A stretch of 64,000 bases of DNA. Source: Clostridia bacterium (GTDB taxonomy: Bacteria; Bacillota; Clostridia; Oscillospirales; Acutalibacteraceae). Each line of letters begins with the position of its first letter. The stretch's first letter is position 1. The notes below the pieces were generated by a model that saw nothing but the letters and a program-made list of their open reading frames with translations, ran no database searches and was not told where the DNA came from. Below are positions 43,435 to 52,853 of the stretch, in pieces. The stretch lies in the NCBI GenBank assembly GCA_017507805.1, contig JAFWAC010000009.1:23893-87892 (forward strand), read 5' to 3'. The position numbers and the translations under genes are program-made.

Positions 43435-45123
43435 TTATGCGTTCCTTCTCTTAACATAAATAATTATGCCTGCTGCAATAAGAATTATCGGCAACATAAT
43501 CATAAATATTACGCGGATAACCGTTGCAGAAGCCTCGGTAACACGGTCGGAAAAGCTTTCCTCAGTGATGGTTTTGGAAACAAACTGTATTCCCACATCC
43601 TCGGCACCAACGGCACGCTCGGCAACCTCAAGAGACAAATCCTTATTTGAAACCGAGGTGTATTCATAATATTCAGAATAAATATACTCTATACTGCCGA
43701 ATGCCATTACATAGCTTTCAATAAGGTTATTATCGTCATCGTAATCGGATTTAACCGCCTGCAGAAGACCTGAGTAAACCTTTGCAGTCTGATCATCTGC
43801 ATCAGCCCAGCCTGCACCTGTGCCTACAGGAGCTATAACTGTAGACTCCAAGGAATTAATAAGGGAGGTAACCTTTATATTGCCCTCACTCTCAAATGCG
43901 GCGGTAAGAGGAGCATTGTAGCCCGAAATGCATATTTCTACATTTTCGGTAATGTCATCCGCACCCGATGAATAAAGACCGATGGTGGTGGGGTCATCTG
44001 CCATGTGATTGCTTGAGTTGGTTTCATAAAGCACACCCTCATCAATCGAAATTCCCCATTGGAAAAGGAAATCGTAAAGATTTGTAAGATAAGGTGCAGT
44101 GACATCGGCAAAGAATATAAGTCCCTTGCCAAGCTTCCCGTCATTATCAAGGAATTCCGCAATAATATCAAGCTCACTGCCGATAAAATCGGTTGTGGGA
44201 CCTGCAATTACAACTGCATCATAATCGCCCGACAGCTCGGTTATAACCGCATTGTCAATAACAGTTATTTCATAGTTATTGGTTTTGAGCATGGTCTGAT
44301 AATCGGCGGTATAATCAGACTTTGAATGACCTGTAAGCACAGCTAACTTCTTGGTTTCGGTGCTTGTAACATAAGCGAGGGCACTTGTAACGGCGGTTTC
44401 AACATTATTGCCGCTAACCGTACAAACGGTATAACCGTATGAAGCGTAGGTAGTATCCTCATAAAGCTGATAAATATCCTCAAATCCAACAATTCTGTGG
44501 CGCTCGTTTCCGTTTTTGGTTGCGGAAACCACAATATCACCGTAGCTGATGGTTTCGTTCGAATACTTTGAAGCCAATGCGGCAAACTCGGAGGACTGAA
44601 CATCAATATACTCAACCTTGATGTTTTTATTGTAATTATCATACTTATCAAGAAGCTTCAAGGTCTGGTCATAATACCCGGTGGCATCCTCGCTGACATT
44701 GTACTGCTGTGCATAGTATGCCATGTAGCCTCCTACATAGCTTTCCTTATCGGCACACATAGTAATTGTTACCTCATCCTCAACATCCTTGATAAAGTCA
44801 ATATTTTCCTCGCTGATAGAGTTGACCTTCTCAAAGGACATATCAAACTCTAAAACAAAGCGGTTTGACAATGCACTTACAAGGAAATTGAAAACGATTA
44901 CACCTGCAACAACAGCGGCGGTAATAGCAATCGAATAGCTTCCTCTTTTAAGTAAAGCCTGATTTTTCATAAGCTTTTTCTTGCGCGGTTTTTTTGCCTT
45001 TTTCTCTTTTTTAGCCTTTTTCTCACCCTTAACAGCCTCGGCAATATCAAAATCCTCTGCTTCGGTCTGGATTTCGGTTGTTTCAAGCTCTGCTTCGGGA
45101 TTTATATTCTTATTTTCTTCCAT
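43435..45123 (-). CDS. GldG-like ABC transporter auxiliary protein
   Basis: 562 residues. A Lys-rich cytosolic N-terminus (AKKEKKAKKPRKKK, ~34-50), a membrane helix (~63-85, ITAAVVAGVIVFNFLVSAL), an extracytoplasmic region containing the GldG/PF09822 fold (KNIKVEYIDVQSSEFAAL, AVLTGHSKSDYTADYQTML, DYDAVVIAGPTTDF), and a final membrane helix (~535-556) ending in KRRNA. This is the usual partner of GldA/GldF-like ABC systems outside Bacteroidetes as well, where it does not relate to gliding. Neighbours are the permease (15 bases upstream) and DUF4340 (three bases on). Confidence 0.88.
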   Translation of the reverse strand: MEENKNINPEAELETTEIQTEAEDFDIAEAVKGEKKAKKEKKAKKPRKKKLMKNQALLKRGSYSIAITAAVVAGVIVFNFLVSALSNRFVLEFDMSFEKVNSISEENIDFIKDVEDEVTITMCADKESYVGGYMAYYAQQYNVSEDATGYYDQTLKLLDKYDNYNKNIKVEYIDVQSSEFAALASKYSNETISYGDIVVSATKNGNERHRIVGFEDIYQLYEDTTYASYGYTVCTVSGNNVETAVTSALAYVTSTETKKLAVLTGHSKSDYTADYQTMLKTNNYEITVIDNAVITELSGDYDAVVIAGPTTDFIGSELDIIAEFLDNDGKLGKGLIFFADVTAPYLTNLYDFLFQWGISIDEGVLYETNSSNHMADDPTTIGLYSSGADDITENVEICISGYNAPLTAAFESEGNIKVTSLINSLESTVIAPVGTGAGWADADDQTAKVYSGLLQAVKSDYDDDNNLIESYVMAFGSIEYIYSEYYEYTSVSNKDLSLEVAERAVGAEDVGIQFVSKTITEESFSDRVTEASATVIRVIFMIMLPIILIAAGIIIYVKRRNA

Positions 45124-45138
45124 TTTGCACTACCTCCC

Positions 45139-45840
45139 TTAAGACCATCTTCTTTTCTCAAGCGAGCGCACACAAAGGAACAGGAAAACGCCAATAATGC
45201 TCAAGAAATAAACGATATCAGTAACAGAAAAAATGTTTTCGCCAAAGCTTTCAAAGGCGGTGATAAATGCCGCCTTATTAATAACATTTGCAATCCATTC
45301 AATATTTATCATGCTTGCAAAGCTCGACATATAAAGAACCAAAATATTTATCACAAGGGTAAGAATTGCAGAAATTACCGAGCTTTCGGTCAAGGACGAA
45401 ATAAACATACCGATTGCAATAAGTGTTCCGCCCAGGAGCAGCATACCCAAAATCGCATAAATATAAGAAAGCACATTAACACTTACATAAGCGATGATTA
45501 TTATTTCAAAAATAAGTGTGGGTGCAAAGCCGAGTGCAAAGACAGCAAGGGCTGCCAAAAATTTGCCCATAACAATCGAGGTCAAGCCCACGGGTGCTGT
45601 GAGCAAAGCCTGATCAACCTTCTGACGGCGGTCCTCACTCATAAGGCGCATTGTCAAAATCGGCAATGTAAATACAATAACGGTGGACATTGCCATTATT
45701 GCCGACTCAATATCAGGTGCGCCATAGCTGTATATAAGTGAAAAATAAAGACCTAAAAAGAAATAAAATGCCGCTAAAACAATATATCCGATAGGTGTTG
45801 AAAAATAGGACTTGAACTCCCTTTTAAATATTGCTCCCAT
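45139..45840 (-). CDS. GldF-like ABC transporter permease
   Basis: 233 residues starting at the ATG at 45840 (MGAIFKREFKSYF), which has GAGGAGGAAG just ahead within the end of the ATPase gene; an upstream frame start at 45882 is discarded. Six membrane helices of the ABC-2 type: FSTPIGYIVLAAFYFFLGLY, then MAMSTVIVFTLPILTMRLMSEDRRQKVDQALLTAPVGLTSIVMGKF, and so on. The ATPase stop and this start are separated by a single base. Substrate unknown. Confidence 0.9.
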   Translation of the reverse strand: MGAIFKREFKSYFSTPIGYIVLAAFYFFLGLYFSLIYSYGAPDIESAIMAMSTVIVFTLPILTMRLMSEDRRQKVDQALLTAPVGLTSIVMGKFLAALAVFALGFAPTLIFEIIIIAYVSVNVLSYIYAILGMLLLGGTLIAIGMFISSLTESSVISAILTLVINILVLYMSSFASMINIEWIANVINKAAFITAFESFGENIFSVTDIVYFLSIIGVFLFLCVRSLEKRRWS

Positions 45841-45841
45841 T

Positions 45842-46867
45842 TTATGCTTCCTCCTCTTCTTTAGCTTCTGTTGCCTCGTCAACCGCAGGGGCAGCCGCTT
45901 CCTCTATACCAAGCATACGCCTTGCCTCGTCATTATCGGTTGCCTCTGTAAGGCGCAGGAATACCTGCTCTAAGGACGCGCTGTTGCTTGAAAGTGACAA
46001 AAGCTTTCTGCCGCGCGATACCACCCTGTCAAACACAGCCTCACGAATATCGGCGCCTGCCACAGGCTCGATAAGGAAATCAAAGCTTCCGTCCTCTTTT
46101 CTGCCGAGAGAGGTAACCGCATTAACTCCCTTAACGGTTTGAAGTGCCTCAAGCATCTCCTTTTCTGTGCAAACAATTCTTGCAACCAAGGAACGGTCAC
46201 TTGAAAGCTTGTTGGAAAGGTTTTCTGCCGTATCATCCGCAACAATCTGACCGCGGTTAATAATTATAACCCTCTTACAAACAGCCTGTATCTCAGACAA
46301 AATGTGTGAGGACAGAATTATCGTGTGGTTTTTACCAAGCCTTGCAATAAGGTTTCTTATTTCGATAATCTGCTTGGGGTCAAGACCAACGGTAGGCTCG
46401 TCCAGAATAAGTACATCGGGGTTTCCGATAAGCGCCTGTGCAAAGCCAACCCTTTGGCGGTAACCCTTTGATAAATTCTTTATAAGTCTGTTCTGAACAT
46501 TATCAATCTTAACAAGCTTTAAAATCTCATCAATATGAGGCTTTTTAGGAAATTTAACCTTTTTAAGGTCATAGATAAAGTTAAGATATTCACGCACCTT
46601 CATATCTATGTAAAGGGGTGGAATTTCGGGCAAATAGCCTATGCGGCGCTTTGCCTCCTCGGGGTATTCCATAATATCAAACCCGTCAATCTTTACAGAG
46701 CCCTGCGTCATGGAAAGATAACCCGTGAGTATGTTCATTATTGTAGATTTACCCGCACCGTTGGGGCCCAAAAAACCGATAACCTCACCCTTTTGTATGT
46801 CGAAGCTTACATTTTCAACCGCAAGGTGGGTACCGTACCGTTTGCTTAGTCCGGTAACATTAATCAT
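45842..46867 (-). CDS. GldA-like ABC transporter ATP-binding protein
   Basis: 341 residues. Walker A GPNGAGKST (~34-42), Q-loop region YLPEIPPLY, signature LSKGYRQR (in place of LSGGQ, as in many ABC-2 ATPases), Walker B VLILDEPTVGLD and the switch His in LSSHIL. A C-terminal regulatory part of about 120 residues ends in an acidic tail (EATEAKEEEEA). It energises the permease encoded next. TTTGGAGGAATATAA gives a good ribosome site. It is the first gene of the four-gene cluster running to 41828. Confidence 0.92.
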   Translation of the reverse strand: MINVTGLSKRYGTHLAVENVSFDIQKGEVIGFLGPNGAGKSTIMNILTGYLSMTQGSVKIDGFDIMEYPEEAKRRIGYLPEIPPLYIDMKVREYLNFIYDLKKVKFPKKPHIDEILKLVKIDNVQNRLIKNLSKGYRQRVGFAQALIGNPDVLILDEPTVGLDPKQIIEIRNLIARLGKNHTIILSSHILSEIQAVCKRVIIINRGQIVADDTAENLSNKLSSDRSLVARIVCTEKEMLEALQTVKGVNAVTSLGRKEDGSFDFLIEPVAGADIREAVFDRVVSRGRKLLSLSSNSASLEQVFLRLTEATDNDEARRMLGIEEAAAPAVDEATEAKEEEEA

Positions 46868-46951
46868 TTATATTCCTCCAAACTCAAAACATCTTTTTAT
46901 ATATTATCAAATAATTATCCCTAAATAATAAACAAATTGTGAATAAATGCT

Positions 46952-47884
46952 CTAACCCGTGTGTTTTTTAGAAAATTCGGGCAGTTGTGCTGTGATTATA
47001 GCCACAAAAACGAGACCGCAACCTAAAATTTCCTTTCCCGAAAGGGCATTTCCAACGATTACCCAACCGCCCAAGGCGGCAAAAACACTTTCAAGGCTCA
47101 TCGAGATAGAGGCAACCGCCGGCTCGGCATATTTTTGTCCCACGATTTGCAGGGTATACGCCACACCACTGGACATAAGTCCGAGATAGAGTATCTGCGG
47201 TGCCGCCTGAAGCATATTTCCTGCATCCCATTGCGAAAGCTCGAAAACTGCCGAAAGCACCGCCGAAATAATGCCCGTCACAAGAAATTGCATTATCGAA
47301 AGCCTGACACCGCCCATCAAGCCTACATACGCGTCAATAGATATAATGTGTGCAGTAAATGCCACGGCGCAGATAAACATTAATATATCGCCTAAATAAA
47401 TTCCGCCAAACCCGTCAGAGAAGCAGAGCATATAGACACCCACAACGGCAATCAGCACACCAAGCCAGACAAACAGATTAATTTTCTTTCCCCAAAATAC
47501 CGAGGCAATGGGGACTAAAATCACATATAGTGCGGTTAGAAAGCCTGCGCGCGCCTCGCTTGCAACACCGTCAGGATAAACTGCAATGCCGAAAAGCTGA
47601 AAATTCATTGCAATCGCAAGGCAGACACCGCACACGGTACCGCCCTTTAAAAACCGTTTCTTTTCGGTCTTTTCGGTCGGGAAAAAGCCCGTTTTCTGTT
47701 TACGGTTAACAGCATAATAAAACACATACAATGCCCCTGCACCCACAAAGGAGCGCAATGCATTAACCATAAATGAGGGGACCAACCCGACCGCATCACT
47801 TTGTGCCACAAAGGCAAGTCCCCATATCAGGGCGGCAGTACAAAGAATTATACTGCCCTTCAAGTTGTTATGCTTCATTCTCAT
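46952..47884 (-). CDS. DMT-superfamily (EamA) transporter
   Basis: 310 residues, about ten membrane helices in two EamA repeats. Typical phrases are AALIWGLAFVAQSDAV at the N-terminus, GFLTALYVILVPIASVFWGKK in the first repeat, and AEPAVASISMSLESVFAALGGWVIVG in the second. Members export or import amino acids, nucleosides or other metabolites; the substrate is unknown. The start overlaps the tex stop (ATGA), so the two are translationally coupled. Confidence 0.9.
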   Translation of the reverse strand: MRMKHNNLKGSIILCTAALIWGLAFVAQSDAVGLVPSFMVNALRSFVGAGALYVFYYAVNRKQKTGFFPTEKTEKKRFLKGGTVCGVCLAIAMNFQLFGIAVYPDGVASEARAGFLTALYVILVPIASVFWGKKINLFVWLGVLIAVVGVYMLCFSDGFGGIYLGDILMFICAVAFTAHIISIDAYVGLMGGVRLSIMQFLVTGIISAVLSAVFELSQWDAGNMLQAAPQILYLGLMSSGVAYTLQIVGQKYAEPAVASISMSLESVFAALGGWVIVGNALSGKEILGCGLVFVAIITAQLPEFSKKHTG

Positions 47885-50037
47885 ACCTCTTGCGGTTCCT
47901 TAATGGAAAGAGAGATACGCTTTTTGCCCACATCCACCGACAAAACATAAACATTCACTATATCCCCAACCTTCAATACCTCGGATGGGTGCTTGATGTA
48001 TCTGTCGGTAATTCTTGAAATATGAACCAAACCGTCCTGATGAACACCTATATCCACAAACGCGCCGAAATCTATAACATTTCGCACAGTGCCCTTAAGC
48101 TTCATACCCGGCTTCAAATCCTCCATCGACATTACATCCTGACGGAGCATCGGAGGCGGAAGCTCATCACGCGGATCTCTGCCGGGGCGCTCAAGCTCCT
48201 TGACAATATCCTCAAGCGTGGGAAGTCCGATCCCAAGCTCCTCAGCCGTTTCTGAATTTCCTCTGAGTGCCACTCTTTCGGAAATGTTCTTTGCCGTACC
48301 GTTTTTAATATCTGCTCTTGTGTATTCACAAAGCTTTAAGAGCTTTTCAGCCGCGGCATAGCTTTCGGGGTGAACAGATGTATTGTCAAGCGCATTCTTT
48401 CCGCCTGCAATTTTCAAAAAGCCTGCGCACTGCTCAAATGCCTTAGGGCCTAACTTCGGTACCTTTTTAAGCTCTGTTCTGGCAGAAAATCTGCCGTTTT
48501 CCTCTCTGTAAGCAACGATATTTTTGGCAACCGCCGCCCCTATTCCCGAAACACGGGAAAGCAACTGCACAGATGCCGTGTTAAGGTCAACACCAACCGA
48601 GTTTACGCAGGCCTCCACCACACCGTCAAGGGCGGAATTAAGCTGTGACTGCGGCATATCGTGCTGATACTGACCGACACCTATCGCCTTTGGCTCAATC
48701 TTAACAAGCTCTGCCAGCGGGTCCTGCATTCTCCTTGCAATTGAAACCGCGCTCCTGAGCGAAACATCATAATCGGGGAATTCCTCTGCCGCCAATTTAG
48801 ATGCCGAGTAAACACTCGCGCCTGCCTCACTTACCACCATATAAGAAACATCCGCATCCAACTCGCGGATAACCTCTGCGGCAAAGCATTCGGTCTCGTG
48901 GCTTGCCGTACCGTTACCGATTGCAAAAACCTCCACCGAATGTTTTTTAACAAGCCCCTTGATTATCAGCTTTGCTTCCTCAACCTTGCTCTTGGGCGGT
49001 ACGGGATAGATAACTGCCGTATCCAGCACCTTGCCTGTGCCGTCCACTACCGCTACCTTACAGCCTGTACGGTAGCCCGGGTCAAGTCCCAAGGTAACCT
49101 TATCCTTTACGGGCGGTTGCATAAGAAGCTGTTTCAAATTGGTAGAAAACACCTTTATTGCCGAAGCGCTTGCCCTCTCGGTAAGCATTGCCCTTATTTC
49201 CCTTTCGATAGATGGGAAAATAAGTCTTGTATAGGCATCCTCTGCCGCCGCCTTGACAGTGGCAGTCGCAGGTGAGCCCTCCTTTATGTGGGTTTTGGAT
49301 ATTATAAACATTGCCTTGTCGCGGTCAAAATCAACCGAAACCTTTAAAAGCTCCTCTTTTTCGCCGCGGTTTATGGCAAGTATTCTGTGGTCGGGTATCT
49401 TTGAAACAGGCTCGGAATAATCGCTGTACATTTCATAAACACCGACATCCTCTGCCGCCGCCTTAACGGTGATTATTCCGTGGGCAGAGCATACAAAACG
49501 CATCCGTTTACGCACATCGGCATCATCCGAAATGATTTCAGCAATAATATCCATCGCACCCGCAAGGGCATCCTCCGCCGTCTCCACACCAAGCTCGGCA
49601 TTTATATATTCCTCTGCCGCCGTTAAAGGCTCGGAACAATCGGGCGACTGCTCATAAATAAGCTGTGCCAAAGGCTCAAGTCCCTTTTCCTTGGCAACGC
49701 TTGCCCTTGTTTTGCGTTTTTTCTTATACGGACGGTAAATATCATCAAGCTCCGTAAGTGTTGCGGCAGCATCTATAGCGGCAACAAGCTCCTCCGTTAA
49801 GGCTCCCTGCTCCTCAATAGACTTCTTTATTTTTTCCCTTGTTTCCTCCATATTTCTGAGGTAGGAAAGTCGGTCAGAAAGCTCTCTTAAAACCTGGTCA
49901 TCCAGCGAGCCCGTTGCTTCCTTTCGGTAACGGGCAATAAAGGGAATTGTGTTGCCCTCGTCAATGAGCTTCACTGTATTTTCCACCTGAAAGGTCTTTA
50001 AAGAAAACTCCTCGCAAAGCAATTTAATTAAATCCAT
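47881..50037 (-). CDS. tex: Tex-family RNA-binding transcription accessory protein
   Basis: 718 residues from the ATG at 50037 (MDLIKLLCEEFSLK), preceded by GGAGTGG; an open frame back to 50091 has no such site. The order of domains is that of Tex: N-terminal helical Tex domain (FIARYRKEATGSLDDQVLREL, YRPYKKKRKTRASVAKEKGLEPLA), YqgF/RNase-H-like domain (TLGLDPGYRTGCKVAVVDGTG), helix-hairpin-helix part (LLSRVSGIGAAVAKNIVAYREENG), and C-terminal S1 domain (GAFVDIGVHQDGLVHIS). Tex binds nucleic acid and affects transcription and translation under stress. It has a clear sigma-A promoter at 50074-50102. Confidence 0.95.
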   Translation of the reverse strand: MDLIKLLCEEFSLKTFQVENTVKLIDEGNTIPFIARYRKEATGSLDDQVLRELSDRLSYLRNMEETREKIKKSIEEQGALTEELVAAIDAAATLTELDDIYRPYKKKRKTRASVAKEKGLEPLAQLIYEQSPDCSEPLTAAEEYINAELGVETAEDALAGAMDIIAEIISDDADVRKRMRFVCSAHGIITVKAAAEDVGVYEMYSDYSEPVSKIPDHRILAINRGEKEELLKVSVDFDRDKAMFIISKTHIKEGSPATATVKAAAEDAYTRLIFPSIEREIRAMLTERASASAIKVFSTNLKQLLMQPPVKDKVTLGLDPGYRTGCKVAVVDGTGKVLDTAVIYPVPPKSKVEEAKLIIKGLVKKHSVEVFAIGNGTASHETECFAAEVIRELDADVSYMVVSEAGASVYSASKLAAEEFPDYDVSLRSAVSIARRMQDPLAELVKIEPKAIGVGQYQHDMPQSQLNSALDGVVEACVNSVGVDLNTASVQLLSRVSGIGAAVAKNIVAYREENGRFSARTELKKVPKLGPKAFEQCAGFLKIAGGKNALDNTSVHPESYAAAEKLLKLCEYTRADIKNGTAKNISERVALRGNSETAEELGIGLPTLEDIVKELERPGRDPRDELPPPMLRQDVMSMEDLKPGMKLKGTVRNVIDFGAFVDIGVHQDGLVHISRITDRYIKHPSEVLKVGDIVNVYVLSVDVGKKRISLSIKEPQEV

Positions 50038-50073
50038 TGTACCACTCCGTAAATTTAACATATATACTGAATG

Positions 50074-50102
50074 ATTATATACCAAACTCAAGAAAATTTC
50101 AA
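50074..50102 (-). promoter_or_regulatory. Sigma-A promoter of tex
   Basis: On the minus strand TTGAAA (50097-50102), 17 bases, TATAAT (50074-50079), 37 bases before the ATG. Confidence 0.8.
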
Positions 50103-50193
50103 GATTTAGATATATCGTTTCTCAAAAAATCACAATTTTACACCGTCTGCGAAATTTCCGATAGCGAGTTTCTATTTTTGGTGCAAAAGGTCT

Positions 50194-50227
50194 GGGGCTG
50201 TCTCGCTTTTCGATGTGAGACAGCCCC
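50194..50227. terminator. Terminator-like hairpin between sdpI and tex
   Basis: GGGGCTGTCTC / GAGACAGCCCC, an 11-bp GC-rich stem with a 12-base loop, 40 bases past the sdpI stop on the minus strand. The T-rich run (ATTTGATTT) is on the plus side, so its efficiency for sdpI is uncertain. Confidence 0.55.
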
Positions 50228-50267
50228 ATTTGATTTCCCCCTAATCGGGTAAATTCACAGTTTAAAT

Positions 50268-50906
50268 TCAGTTGTTTTTGTAATATTTATATGAGTAAAT
50301 AACGGGCAAAGCCGCAATAATTACGAGGACGGCAATAGAAATCCAAGGAATTACTGCTTGGGGTAAAAAGGCGCATATTACCAAAGCAAGACCGCCTGCC
50401 ACCCACACCTTGCCGCCGAAGCGGTGGGTTGCGTTCCAATTTGCCTCATTTTGAAGTGCCCATTTCACCTTTATTCCGATTGTGGAATTTTGCTTGCATT
50501 TGGGCAGATAATTTCCTATACATAAGAACATTATACCGATAAGTGCCAAGGCTATATTTGAGACCTTAGGCTCAAAACCCAGCGCGGTAGTGTAAATTAC
50601 AGCGGAAGTAAAAAGTGATAAAACCGGACAAATCCATAAAACCAGACCGAAAACCTTTCGGTTCTGGTTCTTATTTTTTGGGTCCTTTGCCGTCACAAGG
50701 ACACAAACCCAATGTAAAAGAAGCAGGATAAGCGGCAAACCGATAACTACAAAGGCTTTACTGCTGAAATTATCGGCGGTGCCGTCCGTGCCCCAATGAA
50801 CGGCAAGCTGTTCGGGCAGCCTGCTCCAAAGAATGCCTCCCACAACAATGGGCAGTAAAATTATTACAGAGGAAATAAGCAGCTTTAATTTGTTTTGTTT
50901 AATCAT
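50268..50906 (-). CDS. sdpI: SdpI/DUF1648-family membrane protein
   Basis: 212 residues with about six membrane helices. N-terminal DUF1648 (LPIVVGGILWSRLPEQLAVHWGTDGTADNFSSK) is followed by the SdpI region (IGIMFLCIGNYLPKCKQNSTIGIKVKWALQNEANWNATHRFGGKVWVAGG). In Bacillus subtilis SdpI protects against the SdpC toxin and also sequesters the repressor SdpR at the membrane. Here the gene overlaps sdpR by eight bases, the same arrangement, but no sdpABC toxin genes are present. It may defend against toxins of other cells or act as a general envelope sensor. Confidence 0.9.
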   Translation of the reverse strand: MIKQNKLKLLISSVIILLPIVVGGILWSRLPEQLAVHWGTDGTADNFSSKAFVVIGLPLILLLLHWVCVLVTAKDPKNKNQNRKVFGLVLWICPVLSLFTSAVIYTTALGFEPKVSNIALALIGIMFLCIGNYLPKCKQNSTIGIKVKWALQNEANWNATHRFGGKVWVAGGLALVICAFLPQAVIPWISIAVLVIIAALPVIYSYKYYKNN

Positions 50907-51174
50907 TTTCGTTGTCTCCCTTCAGCTGAGTTACCCAAAGCATTATATCCTCAAGCACAGAGGTGTTAAGCTCATAAAATATAAATTTACCCTCGCGTGT
51001 ATCCCTTATTAAATCGGCATCCTTAAGTACAGACAAATGTCTCGACACCGATGCCCCCGTTACGCTGAAATGAGAAACTATTTCTCCGGCGGACAGCTTT
51101 CCGCTTTTCAGCAGGTCAAGAATTTCGCGGCGGATAGGATCGGCAAGCGCTTTTAATGTTTGCTGTAAGCCCAA
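50899..51174 (-). CDS. sdpR: SdpR-like ArsR-family repressor
   Basis: 91 residues when started at the TTG at 51174, nine bases after AAAGGAG; the ATG at 51183 abuts that site. The size equals B. subtilis SdpR (about 90). A winged helix is seen with LADPIRREILDLLKSGKLSAGEIVSHF and GASVSRHLSVLKDADLIRDTREGKFIFYELN, ending VLEDIMLWV. No metal-binding CxC motif occurs, so it is not a metal sensor. It should repress its own operon through the palindrome at 51189-51211 and be released when SdpI binds it at the membrane. Confidence 0.88.
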   Translation of the reverse strand: MGLQQTLKALADPIRREILDLLKSGKLSAGEIVSHFSVTGASVSRHLSVLKDADLIRDTREGKFIFYELNTSVLEDIMLWVTQLKGDNEND

Positions 51175-51188
51175 AGTGATCATCTCCT

Positions 51189-51211
51189 TTAACATTTAAC
51201 CTAAATGTTAA
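51189..51211. promoter_or_regulatory. SdpR operator palindrome
   Basis: TTAACATTTA ACC TAAATGTTAA, perfect 10-base arms with a 3-base spacer. It lies between the -10 box and the ribosome site, over the likely transcription start. Confidence 0.8.
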
Positions 51212-51215
51212 ATGT

Positions 51216-51244
51216 ATTGTATCATATATTTTTTATTCTGTCAA
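51216..51244 (-). promoter_or_regulatory. Sigma-A promoter of sdpR-sdpI
   Basis: Minus strand TTGACA (51239-51244), 17 bases, TACAAT (51216-51221). It sits directly ahead of the operator. Confidence 0.85.
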
Positions 51245-51293
51245 GAGTTTTTATAAATGCGTGATAATGTGTCTGCAGGGGCATAAAAATATA

Positions 51294-51406
51294 TTGTAGG
51301 GACAGGCTTCCGCGAGTGTCCGATAGCCTTTTTAAAATTTGACGGACAGTCGGGACGCCTGTCCCTACAAAGGTCAATTTACATTTATTATATAACCTAT
51401 AATTTT
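51294..51406. repeat. REPIN-like inverted element
   Basis: TGTAGGGACAGGC at the left and GCCTGTCCCTACA at the right are complementary. Inner segments (GGACAGTCGGGAC etc.) form half-hairpins. The right flank AAAGGTCAATTT and, further on, ACCTATAATT parallel the flanks of the other copies. Confidence 0.7.
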
Positions 51407-51427
51407 TTAGTCTTTTGAATTTTTAAA

Positions 51428-52843
51428 TCATCGGTTAATATCGGTTATCTTTATATCGGCATTATGGGGAATCGGCTTCCATTCCACCTTGGTGAAAAGG
51501 GCAATAAAGGAAGCAAGCTTTCCTATAAGGTCGAATATGGGGAATGTAATACAAAACCATATCTTTTTATAAAGCTTCATAGGGCTTATGCGCTTATACT
51601 CGAAAATAAAAATATAAATCGCGGTTTTAATTCCGTTAAGGTAACTCACCAAAGCAACAGCAAGGGTAAATCCAACCAGCAATACCGCGGCTTCAAGGGT
51701 GTTGTCTGCCGTGGGTGTAATGTCAAAGAAGGAAAGAAGCTGTCTTAATTCCTTGGGCCCTATCTGTGCGGTGAAGGTTTTACCGAAAAACAGAACGGCG
51801 ACAAGCCGCAGTATAAATACAAGCCACCTTTTCAAAAAGGTCATAAGCAGGCGCGGGAAAACGGTTGTGAGCATATCAAAGCTCATAAAACGGGTGCGGA
51901 TATTATTAAATATCGCCCAAGCGGTCCCGTGCTTGCGTTTTTCCTCCTCGATGGCAGGCATTTTACCCGTTGCAAATATGTGCAAAAAAAGCTTGGGTCC
52001 CGAATCCGCAAGTGCCTGCAGATGTCCCTTTGCCCAGCGAATTCTTTGCCGCATGGCGATTTTTATGTCGGTAGGCTGTTCGTCATAAAACACAGCGGCA
52101 TTGTTATAGGAAATTTGATAACCGTTTACCACTGCATCGGCACAAAATGCGCGGTCCTCTGTAAGCGAGGTGTAATTCCAGCCGTTTTTTATCAGCTCGT
52201 TTGCAAACAGAAAGCCGGTACCCTGAATTCGGGTGGCAAGCCTGAAAAGAGAACGGGCGCGGTGCTCGTTTCTGATGGTGCGAAGCCAATGTATTGCATA
52301 AGAGGCGGAAATCCAATTATCGTCAAAGTTTTTGGTGTTACGGTATGAGGTGACGATTTTTTCACCTGCGTCAAAGGATTCGTTCATGCGCGATATATAA
52401 TCCCGCGCAAGCAGATTGTCGGCATCAAAGAGAAAATACCCCTCAAAGCTTTCAACACCGTAATCCCTTTTAATACACTCGACCAGATATTGCAATGCAA
52501 ACCCCTTGGTGCGTTGGGCTTCGTTTTGCCGTTCATAGCAAACCGCCCCTTTTTGACGGGCAATTTCGGCAGTATTATCGGTGCAGTTGTCAGCCACAAC
52601 AAAAACTGTCACAAGCTCACTTGGGTAGTCCTGCATAGCGATACTGTCAATCAAATTGCCGATAACAGTAGCTTCGTTGCGGGCGGCAATCAGAATGGCA
52701 TACCTGTGGTTTTGCTTCGCCTCCTTGAATTTTCTTGTTGCCACAAGTCCCGTCAGCTTGTAAATCGTGCGGTATTCGTAAAGCTTGTTAATAAATCCTG
52801 TTGTGCGGTTGATTATTTTGATAATCAAATTGATAATATCCAT
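51428..52843 (-). CDS. Membrane glycosyltransferase, GT2 family
   Basis: 471 residues. The catalytic GT2 domain lies at ~45-290: AILIAARNEATVIGNLIDSI, VADNCTDNTAEIA, FDADN (the DxD metal site), SLTEDRAFCADAV (TED motif) and QRIRWAKGH, the Q/RxxRW signature of processive synthases. Three or four membrane helices follow (~320-450). It resembles hyaluronan/cellulose synthase-like enzymes and may make or decorate a cell-surface polysaccharide; donor and product are unknown. No ribosome site precedes the ATG, and a -10 box lies only ten bases before it, so a leaderless mRNA is possible. It stands alone. Confidence 0.88.
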   Translation of the reverse strand: MDIINLIIKIINRTTGFINKLYEYRTIYKLTGLVATRKFKEAKQNHRYAILIAARNEATVIGNLIDSIAMQDYPSELVTVFVVADNCTDNTAEIARQKGAVCYERQNEAQRTKGFALQYLVECIKRDYGVESFEGYFLFDADNLLARDYISRMNESFDAGEKIVTSYRNTKNFDDNWISASYAIHWLRTIRNEHRARSLFRLATRIQGTGFLFANELIKNGWNYTSLTEDRAFCADAVVNGYQISYNNAAVFYDEQPTDIKIAMRQRIRWAKGHLQALADSGPKLFLHIFATGKMPAIEEEKRKHGTAWAIFNNIRTRFMSFDMLTTVFPRLLMTFLKRWLVFILRLVAVLFFGKTFTAQIGPKELRQLLSFFDITPTADNTLEAAVLLVGFTLAVALVSYLNGIKTAIYIFIFEYKRISPMKLYKKIWFCITFPIFDLIGKLASFIALFTKVEWKPIPHNADIKITDINR

Positions 52844-52853
52844 AGCGAGGACT

